A stretch of 16,899 bases of DNA from JBFJVZ01 sp041623895. GTDB taxonomy: Bacteria; Planctomycetota; Planctomycetia; Pirellulales; Pirellulaceae. Numbering within the stretch: the first letter of the stretch is position 1; each line of letters opens with the position of its first letter. A program made the position numbers and the translations under genes. Positions 1 to 7,389 of the stretch are shown one piece after another. The DNA is taken from contig JBFJVZ010000131.1 in assembly GCA_041623895.1 (NCBI GenBank), positions 1-16,899 of the forward strand, written 5' to 3'. Below the pieces are notes generated by a model. That model was not told where the DNA came from. It searched no databases and worked only from the letters and a program-made list of their open reading frames with translations.

Positions 1-59
1 CCCATCGGGAGTCTTCCGACTTCCGCTACTTCAAAATCAAAGCCTGGCAAAGCACTCAT
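1..59 (-). CDS. Start of an unidentified gene, truncated by the window edge
   Basis: An ATG at 59-57 overlaps the TGA of the upstream Coa1-like gene in the arrangement TGATG, and the frame stays open to the window edge. The visible product is MSALPGFDFEVAEVGRLPM followed by an incomplete codon. Nineteen residues are too few to assign a family, and I do not recognise the N-terminus; there is no obvious signal peptide. The stop-start overlap and shared strand suggest a translationally coupled downstream member of the oxidoreductase/Coa1-like operon. It could also be a chance open frame, because only 59 bases are visible. Confidence 0.4.
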   Translation of the reverse strand, partial: MSALPGFDFEVAEVGRLPM

Positions 60-598
60 CAAAAACTTCGGGCGGCCTCGACGTCGACCGTGCCCGGCAG
101 CTTGAATTCAGTTCCGTCGTGGCAGGTGATCGTCAAGTCTTCGGGGCTCCAGACGTCGGCAAATAACTTCATCTTGCCCCGCACGCGGGCCGAGCCATCG
201 GGGCCTTTGATGGTGAAGTCGACTTCTGCGCTGCCGTTTCCGTTGTCGTAGTGGTACTCGCTAACGCCAAAACTTGAGACTCGCTCGATCGGTGTGCCGA
301 GCTTCGCGGTCATCCGATTGTCTGCTTCGATCGCTGCCACGGCTGCGTCCAGCGGTTTGTTCATTCCTTCGACAGCCTTGCCCACGCCCCAAAAAGCAAG
401 CCCTCCGCAACAGACCAGCGGAAAGACGAAGATGACCACCAGCAGGGGAATCAGCCAAACCCAGAAACTGCCGCCGCCCGTCTTGCGGGGCGGCGGCGGC
501 GCGGGGTGCGATCGATCCGCGGTTGATTGTTTCGCGGTCGATTGTTTCGCGGTGTACTCGCGGCTGAACGGATTGATTTCGTCGTCTTCGCGTCGCAT
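59..598 (-). CDS. Coa1-like (cytochrome oxidase assembly protein 1-like) membrane-anchored protein
   Basis: The 179-residue product has three parts. Residues 1-43 form a hydrophilic tail containing a PAPPPP stretch; residues about 45-70 are one hydrophobic segment (WVWLIPLLVVIFVFP...); residues about 78-168 are a small extracytoplasmic domain. That domain has the layout I associate with the Coa1 family (PF08695): a helix ending in KLGTPIE, strands around a Gly-rich turn, a conserved K-G-x-x-G-x-A-x-V-x-G pattern at about 131-141, and a terminal EDLTITCHDG strand. Mitochondrial Coa1 acts in cytochrome oxidase assembly; the role of bacterial relatives is not established. No N-terminal signal peptide is seen, so an N-in topology is likely. 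The tail holds a doubled TAKQS peptide from a 15-bp duplication. The ATG lies 5 bp after the oxidoreductase stop (TAATCGGGATG), which implies one operon. The family call rests on pattern memory. Confidence 0.72.
   Translation of the reverse strand: MRREDDEINPFSREYTAKQSTAKQSTADRSHPAPPPPRKTGGGSFWVWLIPLLVVIFVFPLVCCGGLAFWGVGKAVEGMNKPLDAAVAAIEADNRMTAKLGTPIERVSSFGVSEYHYDNGNGSAEVDFTIKGPDGSARVRGKMKLFADVWSPEDLTITCHDGTEFKLPGTVDVEAARSF
525..554. repeat. 15-bp tandem duplication inside the Coa1-like gene
   Basis: Two adjacent copies of gattgtttcgcggtc (525-539 and 540-554, the last base differing) encode the doubled A-K-Q-S-T peptide in the cytoplasmic tail. The unit is a multiple of three, so the frame is kept. 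It looks like a recent slippage event in a poorly constrained linker. Confidence 0.7.
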
Positions 599-603
599 CC
601 CGA

Positions 604-1887
604 TTAAATTTCCCAGCCGGGTCGATACTGTACTTTGATCAGATCTTGCGCCGTGGTGTTGTCGCCTGTTTTCAGCGTCTTGTAGTCCCAGTCAAATCCG
701 CCGGCTCGGTAAGCGACATTGCCAAGCAACACCGTTTCCGCGAGCGGCCCGGAGTAATCGACAAAGTCGCACGTCGCTCGATCGCCTCCTTTGCAGGCGT
801 TGATCCACTCATTGTGGAACCCGGGTGAATCAGGAATGAACTTTTCAGGTGCTTTAAAATCGGAAAATTTGTCTTCGGGCAGCAGCTTATGGTTGCTGAA
901 TCCACACAGCAGCATGCCTTTGTCGCCGATGAACAAGGTGTTGTTGCCTTTTTCTGAAAGTCCTTTTTCTTTGATGATCGCCGGAATCCCGTGGTACCAG
1001 TGCAGATCGATCGGACGATTCGAATCGCTGGCCGCAAACTTGAAAGAACAGTGCATCGATTTTGGTGTCCGCTCCGGATCGACTTCCGGCCCGCTCGCAT
1101 CGACACGCGTGGGGTATTTCAATCCGAGTGCCCAGAACGGGATGTCCAGAACGTGGCATCCCCAGTTTCCAGTCTCGCCCGTTCCGTAATCCCACCAGAA
1201 ACGCCATCCGTAAGGACAAATCTTTGACGAATACGGCCGGTACTTGGCTGGTCCGACCCAGAGGTCGTAGTCCAACGTTGGGGGGACCGGCTCCGCGGCC
1301 GGAATGGCAGGCATCCCACGGCTACCTCCGATCCAACTGTGGACCTCGCTGACTTTGCCAATCGCGCCACTTTGGATCAGTTCGACAACGCGATGCATGT
1401 TGGACATGGCGTGACGCTGTGACCCAAGCTGAGTTGCCAAATTGTTTTTCTTGGCAAGTTCGGTCAGCGTACGCGTCTCCCAAACGTTATGGGCGAGTGG
1501 TTTTTCGAGATAAACGTGCAAGCCAAGCTGCATGGCAGCATAGGCCGGATGAAAATGTGAGTGGTCGGGCGTACTGATCACAATCGCATCAAGCTGGCTG
1601 CCCAAATCATCAAGCAGCTTGCGATAGTCGGTGTAGCGCTTGGTGTTGGGATGACTTTGAAATGATCCTTTGGCGCGTACCTGATCGACATCGGCAAACG
1701 CGACCAGGTTTTGGCTTTTGACGCCGCCCACGTTCGCCGACCCTCGTCCACCGACTCCCACGCAAGCGATGTTCAGTTTTTCGTTGGGGCTTTCGGCAGC
1801 CGATAATTGACGAGCTGTCGCGCCGTGATAAAAAGCGATGCCGGCGGCGGTTCCGATGGCGGTTCTTCGGGAAATGCGATGCGTCAC
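604..1887 (-). CDS. Tat-exported Gfo/Idh/MocA family oxidoreductase
   Basis: A predicted NAD(P)-dependent oxidoreductase acting on a sugar or polyol; the substrate cannot be read from sequence. I chose the GTG at 1887-1885 (427 residues). It is preceded by an AGG about 9 nt upstream and places the twin-arginine motif SRRTAIG at residues 6-12, followed by a hydrophobic segment. Extension to the TTG at 1968 adds 27 residues of non-signal-like sequence. The Rossmann nucleotide motif GVGGRG is at 44-49. The catalytic-region EKP motif is at 128-130, followed by GSQRHA. The C-terminal domain has the WVGPA and YGTGETGNWGCHVLDI segments (about 210-250) common in planctomycete members, with His245 and Asp248 as candidate active-site residues. 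A Coa1-like gene follows 5 bp downstream. The family call is firm. How an exported enzyme gets its cofactor is presumably by folding before Tat export, which is inference. Confidence 0.93.
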   Translation of the reverse strand: MTHRISRRTAIGTAAGIAFYHGATARQLSAAESPNEKLNIACVGVGGRGSANVGGVKSQNLVAFADVDQVRAKGSFQSHPNTKRYTDYRKLLDDLGSQLDAIVISTPDHSHFHPAYAAMQLGLHVYLEKPLAHNVWETRTLTELAKKNNLATQLGSQRHAMSNMHRVVELIQSGAIGKVSEVHSWIGGSRGMPAIPAAEPVPPTLDYDLWVGPAKYRPYSSKICPYGWRFWWDYGTGETGNWGCHVLDIPFWALGLKYPTRVDASGPEVDPERTPKSMHCSFKFAASDSNRPIDLHWYHGIPAIIKEKGLSEKGNNTLFIGDKGMLLCGFSNHKLLPEDKFSDFKAPEKFIPDSPGFHNEWINACKGGDRATCDFVDYSGPLAETVLLGNVAYRAGGFDWDYKTLKTGDNTTAQDLIKVQYRPGWEI

Positions 1888-2111
1888 GAGGTTCTGCCTA
1901 TCTGTGGAATATGCGGTTTCGCAGGTCTGACATCCTGCCGTACCGGTTTTGGCACACAGGACACTCAACCCACGAGCGAACAGTTTAGAACATTTTCGTC
2001 AATGATGCCCTATCGTAGGCCAGAACCTGTCATGCCCTAAATCGATAACGCTTCAGATCAACAACGGAGCGGGGGTGCTTTTCCGGCAATAATCGCTAGG
2101 CATCACCGCTG
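1888..2111. other. Intergenic gap of 224 bp with a direct repeat
   Basis: No gene is seen. The gap separates the cytochrome/WD40 gene from the oxidoreductase gene, both on the minus strand, and probably holds the promoter of the latter. The octamer atgcccta occurs at 2005-2012 and 2032-2039, a 27-bp repeat distance. A minus-strand TTGACG (2000-1995) lies just downstream of the repeats, but no good -10 sits at the right spacing. No convincing intrinsic terminator follows the cytochrome/WD40 stop codon. Confidence 0.4.
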
Positions 2112-5100
2112 CTACTTCACTTCGTAGATTTGTTTGCCGTCGGCGACCGTCCAGGCGCGAAGGATGCCGTTTTGACCTCCCGCCACGAGTGTTTTTCCAT
2201 CGTCGCTGACGGCCAGGGCAAACAAAAAGTCTCCTGAGGCGTTGAACGTTCGAATCGCTTTGCCGTTGGTGGTGTCATGCAAACGCAGTTGACCGTCAGC
2301 GCAGGCCGTGATGACTTGTGCCGACTGCTGAAGGAAGGCGATTGCTGTGATCTCTTTTGAGAACCCGCCGATGGTTCGCCGCTGCTGCCCCGTTTCGACA
2401 TTCCAGACTTTGACATTCTGATCGGCGCTAGCTGAGGCGATGGTCTGCAGATCGTCCTGCCAGGCAAGCGAGAGAACATGATGCGTGTGGCCTTCCAGTG
2501 ATCGGATCACGGAGCCGTCGGTCAGGTTCAGCAAACGAATCGTTTTGTCGGCCGATGAGGACGCCAGGCTCCGTCCATCAGGTGAAAAACGTAGTCCGAG
2601 TACGGTGTCGCTATGGACTTCGCCAAAATCCCGAACCATTTGTCCTGAGTCGACGGCAAAGACTTTAATGTCGCCAAAACGGCTGGGTGGACCGCTGCCA
2701 ACGGCGATCGACAGTCCGTCCCGGCGAAAATCGAGTGCCGTGACGCGGTCGCTGATGGGCGAATCATCGGGCGCGCCGATCGTGCGTTCCAACCGCCAGG
2801 TCGCCGAGAGCGACCAAACCGACGTCGGCCGGTTGGCTCCGAAGTGGCAAACTTGTTCACCTAGAAAAGCAACGCCCTGCAAGGTGCCGGCTCCAATCTG
2901 GTCATCAAAAGCGGCCAGCGGGTTGCCGGTCGCAGCGTCGTAGGTGCGAACGGAACCTGCCAGGTGTGAAGTCGCGATACGTTTGCCAGCCGAATCAAAT
3001 GCGACGGCGGTGACGGAATTTGCTGGATCGGCGATTCGTTTTTGGATGCTGACCAAACGCTGCTCGATCAAGGAGCTCCGCCGTTTCTCCGCTTCGACGA
3101 TTGCCTTGTGTGCTGGTACGGCGGCTGCGGCGCGGGCTTGGGCCTGAGAGGCCGCTGCCAATGCTTGCTCACGCTTGGCCAGATCAGCATCGCTTTTCTT
3201 CTTTGCTTCGTCGGCAGCGGCAGAAGCTTTCTTGTCTGCTTCCAGTTGTTTGGTCAGCGTATCCAGTTGCGTCTTGGCGTCGGTGATCGCCTTCGTTGCC
3301 GCTTGTTCTTCAGTCTTCGCTTTGCTGAGCTCGGCTTCGACCGCGGTCATTTTAGCGACTGCTTCCTGGTATTTCTTTTCTTCGGCGGCCAGCATTTCGG
3401 CAACTTTGTCGCGAGCTGCTTTTGCTTGGGCAACTTGTTCGGCCACGGTTTTTTTCAAGTTCTCCTGTTCGGCGATTTTGTTTTTTGCCTCGGTCGCTTT
3501 CGTTTCGGCCGTCTTCATGTCGGTGTTTGTCTTGGCGATGTTACCTTCGGTAGCCGTGACTTTGGCGACAGCTTCGGTGAATTTCTTTTCCTCTTCGGCG
3601 ACCTTTTCTTTGGACTTGTCACGTTCTTCGGCGACTTTCTTGACGGCTTCGTTTTCTGTGGTCAGCGATTTTTCTAATTCGCCAGTACGGGCTTCCAACC
3701 GTGTCACCGCAGCCTTCTGACGATTGACGTCTCGATTCGCCATGGCCAGGAGAATCTGGGTATCGGGGTCGCCTTCCAGGGTGCCAGTGGCTTCACCGTT
3801 TTCGGTCTTCCAGAGACGAGTCTTGCCGTCTCGTCCACCCGTCGCCAACTGTGTTCCGTCGTGACTGATTGCCAATGCGTCAACCGGCGAGCCGTGATCG
3901 ACCTTGCGGACAAGCTTGCCGTCAGCGAGTCCCACCAACATGACGCCGGCAGATTCGCTTGCGATCACTGCCATGGGCGCCGGTTTACCTGTCAATGTCA
4001 GTGCCGTCGCGTCGGCGATCGGCTTGGTTGCTTCCAACTCCGCGGGCTCAAGTTTGTCGGTCCCACGCCACAGTCGCACTTTTCGTTCAAAATCGATGGC
4101 CGCAATCAAGTTGCCATCGTGCGCGAGGGCCATTCGGCTGAGCGAGGCACCAGCATCGATTTGGGCAATCAGCTTGCCGTCCGATGGTTGCCAGAGAATA
4201 ATTTTTCCACCACGATCACAGCTGACAAGTCGGTCGGATTCGCTGGCCCAATCCAAGCCAGAGATCGCATCGGCATGGCCAGTCAAAGTGTGCAGACGTT
4301 TTTTTCCGGCAACATCCCAGATCTCGATATCATCGATCGCATTGACGAAAGCGACTTGCGTGTTGTCCGCCTTGATCGCGATCAATCCGGCAGCAGCGGC
4401 AATCGGTGCAGAGGGGTCGGTCGCTGACGATATCGTTTTCTTCCACAATCGCACGGTTCGATAGCCGCCGGTTGCGATTCGATTGCCATCGGGTGAAAAA
4501 GCGATCGACTGAATCATATCCACATCGGCGGCGGCGGGGCCGGATGTCGATTCGATACTGGGGTCGATCAATCGCCCGACCTCTTGACCGCTTGGCAAAT
4601 CGTAAATGGCCACACGATTTCCGCGGCCACAGGCTACCAACCGGTTGTCGGGTGATACAGCGAGTGCATAAATCGTGCGAACGGATTCAGGAATCGGTTG
4701 CCAGGCGATCGGCTCGGCTGATTTGACTTCGCCGCCGACGGCACCTTGCTCGATCCACAGCTTCAGCAGGCCCAATTGCTCGGGCGTTAGCGGCTTTGCG
4801 CCCACCGTGTTGTCTTCCGGCGGCATCAACGGCTCTTCGCTACCCGAAGCACGGGCGAGAATCAGGCTGGCGCCCACATCTTTGGCAACCGCGGCCGGCC
4901 CCGTGTCACCGCCTTTGAGCATTTGCTCGTGCGACTCGAGGTTCAGCCCGCCTTCGCTTTCTTTTGCATGATGACAAGCCAGGCAATTCTGTTTCAGCAA
5001 GGGATAGATTTCGCTGGCAAAGTCGACGGGCTTATCACGCTTGATATCAGCGATCTGAATGGGAAGTTCGGCGAGCACGCTTCCGCTAAAGGCAAAGCTC

Positions 5101-5144
5101 GCCAGCAGGAAGGCTGCCGCGAAGTGGATAGGTTGAAGAATCAT
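2112..5144 (-). CDS. Planctomycete cytochrome c domain protein with two WD40 propellers and a central coiled coil
   Basis: The 1010-residue product has a Sec signal at 1-25 (cleavage after VLA). A planctomycete-type cytochrome c domain follows at about 40-135, with heme motif CLACH at 54-58 and LMPPEDN as the candidate distal-methionine region. I count seven WD40-type blades at about 150-460, starting with a RTIYALAVSPDN strand and ending with RDGKTRLWKT. An Ala/Lys/Glu-rich coiled coil spans about 467-705. A second set of seven blades runs from about 706 to 1010. It is probably a periplasmic scaffold carrying one heme. The ATG overlaps the TGA of the upstream PPC gene by ATGA, so translation is coupled. 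The coiled coil has a roughly 33-residue repeat spaced exactly 70 residues (ten heptads). The domain order is visible; electron transfer or protein docking as function is inference. Confidence 0.93.
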   Translation of the reverse strand: MILQPIHFAAAFLLASFAFSGSVLAELPIQIADIKRDKPVDFASEIYPLLKQNCLACHHAKESEGGLNLESHEQMLKGGDTGPAAVAKDVGASLILARASGSEEPLMPPEDNTVGAKPLTPEQLGLLKLWIEQGAVGGEVKSAEPIAWQPIPESVRTIYALAVSPDNRLVACGRGNRVAIYDLPSGQEVGRLIDPSIESTSGPAAADVDMIQSIAFSPDGNRIATGGYRTVRLWKKTISSATDPSAPIAAAAGLIAIKADNTQVAFVNAIDDIEIWDVAGKKRLHTLTGHADAISGLDWASESDRLVSCDRGGKIILWQPSDGKLIAQIDAGASLSRMALAHDGNLIAAIDFERKVRLWRGTDKLEPAELEATKPIADATALTLTGKPAPMAVIASESAGVMLVGLADGKLVRKVDHGSPVDALAISHDGTQLATGGRDGKTRLWKTENGEATGTLEGDPDTQILLAMANRDVNRQKAAVTRLEARTGELEKSLTTENEAVKKVAEERDKSKEKVAEEEKKFTEAVAKVTATEGNIAKTNTDMKTAETKATEAKNKIAEQENLKKTVAEQVAQAKAARDKVAEMLAAEEKKYQEAVAKMTAVEAELSKAKTEEQAATKAITDAKTQLDTLTKQLEADKKASAAADEAKKKSDADLAKREQALAAASQAQARAAAAVPAHKAIVEAEKRRSSLIEQRLVSIQKRIADPANSVTAVAFDSAGKRIATSHLAGSVRTYDAATGNPLAAFDDQIGAGTLQGVAFLGEQVCHFGANRPTSVWSLSATWRLERTIGAPDDSPISDRVTALDFRRDGLSIAVGSGPPSRFGDIKVFAVDSGQMVRDFGEVHSDTVLGLRFSPDGRSLASSSADKTIRLLNLTDGSVIRSLEGHTHHVLSLAWQDDLQTIASASADQNVKVWNVETGQQRRTIGGFSKEITAIAFLQQSAQVITACADGQLRLHDTTNGKAIRTFNASGDFLFALAVSDDGKTLVAGGQNGILRAWTVADGKQIYEVK

Positions 5145-7300
5145 TTGGCTTCGACGATTCGAATCGTCACATGTGGGGAGGGAGGGAAGATGGTTATCTC
5201 TTGTTCTTTCGCCGATGCTTGGGCCGCTTTGACTCGTTCGTCTGCGGCCTTGATCGCTTCGTTGACGGCTTCACGCTGATCCGCTTTGGCCGGGTCCTCG
5301 CTCAGCTGTTTCAGGTGGGCTCGATAGGCGTTGGCTCGATCGAGAGCTTGAGGGTTAGGCTTTAACTTGATTTTAGTTTCCGCTTGCAGCCACAGCGAAT
5401 AAGTTCCTGGAGTTGCGTCCCCAGCGACCTTGAAAACGATGTTTCCCTCGTTCTTGTCGGCATTGATGGTGACGTCGGCGGAGGTCACTTTGGGCGGCAA
5501 ATCTCGGGGTCTGAGCACGCAATTCGTCTTTCCGCCTTCACGGCGGGTCAGTTTAGCAGGCAACGTCAGCGATTCGCCTTTTTTGACCTCCGCGACCGTT
5601 CCGTCGCCAACGGTAATCGAGATTGGCGATACGTCTTTGTCAGAAACAGCGATTGCCAAGGTCGTAGTCAACCGCGAGCGAATGTATTCGCGCGAATGTC
5701 CGCGGCCAAATTGAATGGCGGCCGGAGCGGCGGTCACCGATTTCTGCTCTCCCCCGACGGTGCCGCGACCAATGATTTTGACATCGGCGACCGCTGCCGG
5801 CGCGTCGTCATTGGCAATAAACGTGAGCTGCGCTTGATTTTGATTGGCGGCGATCGTTGCTGCGGCACAACTGACGCCGGGGGGCAAACCTTCGGCAGCT
5901 AATTCGATCGGTCCGGACCAGCCGTCTCGCCGCACACAATAGACTCGAATCGCTTCGCCGCCGCCGCGAAACAGTTGTGATCCATGTTGCCGGGAGGCGT
6001 TCTGATCCTTACTTGGAAAAGGCCGATACGCAACCAGGTCGAAGCCGGCTGTCGGGCGGCGCAGATCGACAAAGTAATCTTGTTGTCGGCTGAGAGCTGT
6101 GCCCGAATCGAGATCACGGATGGTCAATCGGTACGTGGCGGTCTCAGGCGCTGTGAACATTGCAAACGGATCGGTTGACCGTAGCGTCAAGGCAGCGTCG
6201 CCAATGCTTTGACTATCGTCTTCGTTGAACACGCTGTGCCATTTGGGATCGCCAGCCTGCTGGGGCTCCTTTCTCTCCAGAATCATGCGGCCGTCAGTCG
6301 GTTGCCCAAGACGCTGTGAGATTAGATCGATAGCAAGTTGTTCGCCTTGTTGTGCTGTGAATTCGTAGGCGTCTTCGTCCTCACGAGAATCAAACGCCGC
6401 CTTGATCGTGCACGGCGGTGTGATGGATTTGGCGTCGGAAGTTTCTTCGATGCCGATCGCATTGTCTGTCAATTCCGCAAAACCTGAGGTCGCAGCCGGC
6501 AGCCAGGCAATCGGCGTTTGCCCGTCAGCGGATTGACCGGCCGGCGAAACAAGATTGATGGCTGAGTCTTTGTTTTGGGCAACAAGTAAGTACGCAAATT
6601 CCTCGCCACCGCGGTAAATCGCGTCGTGCACTGCCAGCACATAATCGCCTGCCTCGTAAGGCTCGATGACCAGGTGCGGATCGATGGTATCGGAACCGGT
6701 GCGTGTTTGCAGGGTTTGACCGCTCGCGCTGGTGAGTGTCAGGACGGGGATCATGCGAGTATCGAGGTCGGCGGCCAGGCAGTCGATGCGGATGGCTTGT
6801 CCCTGATCGACGTGCAAGGAATAGTAATGCACCTGCGCGGGTGCTGCTTTGGCGTGGTAGATGTTCCCGATCGGCAGCGGCGTTGGTTTGTCCTTGCTGG
6901 TGCTTGGCGGAGTATCGATGTCACCATCAAGCGTGTGTACCAGGAAAGCTTTTGGATTGGACACGCCGTGCCTGCCGACCGCCCGGCATTCATAGCGGCC
7001 CGGGGGAACGGACTCCGCGATCTTTACCCGGAAGTTACCGTAACGCGGTTGACGCTGATCACTGAATGGTAGCGGATTATCGGTCAACAATTCGGCCGCG
7101 ATGCCGGGATGTGAGAACCGCAGTTGCTGGACTTCTTCCAAGCGGCTGCCGGCGGAGGAACGCATTTCAAACTCACTGCCGGCTTGACCGCCGAGTCGAG
7201 AAATCGCGGTCAACTCGATGACGGGCAGTTGAGCGAGGCATTGCGAGGCAAGGATGCAGCTAACAATCGCCGTCAAAGAGAGTCTTGAGTGGGGCAGCAT
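5141..7300 (-). CDS. Secreted PPC-domain protein with C-terminal Ig-like and helical segments
   Basis: I chose the ATG at 7300 (719 residues) because it opens directly onto a Sec signal, MLPHSRLSLTAIVSCILASQ, with likely cleavage after CLA (residue 23). An in-frame GTG at 7375 would add 25 polar residues. No Shine-Dalgarno is evident at either start. Two bacterial pre-peptidase C-terminal (PPC) beta domains are seen: about 150-242 (VHYYSLHVDQGQ through GDYVLAVHD) and about 297-393 (EDAYEFTAQQGEQ through ATYRLTIRD). These are usually binding or stability modules of secreted proteins. Ig-like segments follow, with WSGPIELAAEGLPPGV at about 465. Near residues 650-700 a charged Ala/Glu/Lys helix interrupts the terminal beta domain. 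No peptidase catalytic motif is present. The gene lies between the DUF1549 and WD40 genes and probably supplies a surface or binding component of that set. Confidence 0.88.
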   Translation of the reverse strand: MLPHSRLSLTAIVSCILASQCLAQLPVIELTAISRLGGQAGSEFEMRSSAGSRLEEVQQLRFSHPGIAAELLTDNPLPFSDQRQPRYGNFRVKIAESVPPGRYECRAVGRHGVSNPKAFLVHTLDGDIDTPPSTSKDKPTPLPIGNIYHAKAAPAQVHYYSLHVDQGQAIRIDCLAADLDTRMIPVLTLTSASGQTLQTRTGSDTIDPHLVIEPYEAGDYVLAVHDAIYRGGEEFAYLLVAQNKDSAINLVSPAGQSADGQTPIAWLPAATSGFAELTDNAIGIEETSDAKSITPPCTIKAAFDSREDEDAYEFTAQQGEQLAIDLISQRLGQPTDGRMILERKEPQQAGDPKWHSVFNEDDSQSIGDAALTLRSTDPFAMFTAPETATYRLTIRDLDSGTALSRQQDYFVDLRRPTAGFDLVAYRPFPSKDQNASRQHGSQLFRGGGEAIRVYCVRRDGWSGPIELAAEGLPPGVSCAAATIAANQNQAQLTFIANDDAPAAVADVKIIGRGTVGGEQKSVTAAPAAIQFGRGHSREYIRSRLTTTLAIAVSDKDVSPISITVGDGTVAEVKKGESLTLPAKLTRREGGKTNCVLRPRDLPPKVTSADVTINADKNEGNIVFKVAGDATPGTYSLWLQAETKIKLKPNPQALDRANAYRAHLKQLSEDPAKADQREAVNEAIKAADERVKAAQASAKEQEITIFPPSPHVTIRIVEAK

Positions 7301-7389
7301 GGCGGGAGGGGTCGTCGTGACATTTGTGCCGTGGGCCCGGCTGGAAGCAAACTCTGTTCGGCCTGCAGCAGGCACCCGGCAAACACAGA

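Noticed and set aside
1888..1968. Extending the oxidoreductase to a TTG codon at 1968
   Set aside because: It puts 27 polar, Cys-rich residues before the twin-arginine signal, while the GTG at 1887 has an AGG upstream and a normal Tat N-terminus.
3042..3677. A plus-strand open frame rich in Phe, Leu and Gly resembling a membrane protein
   Set aside because: It is the antisense of the Lys/Glu/Ala-rich coiled coil; AAG/GAA codons read backwards give CTT/TTC, which creates false hydrophobicity.
7361..7373. gcctgc-a-gcaggc palindrome between the DUF1549 and PPC genes
   Set aside because: A 6-bp stem with a one-base centre and no T run; not a workable hairpin or terminator.
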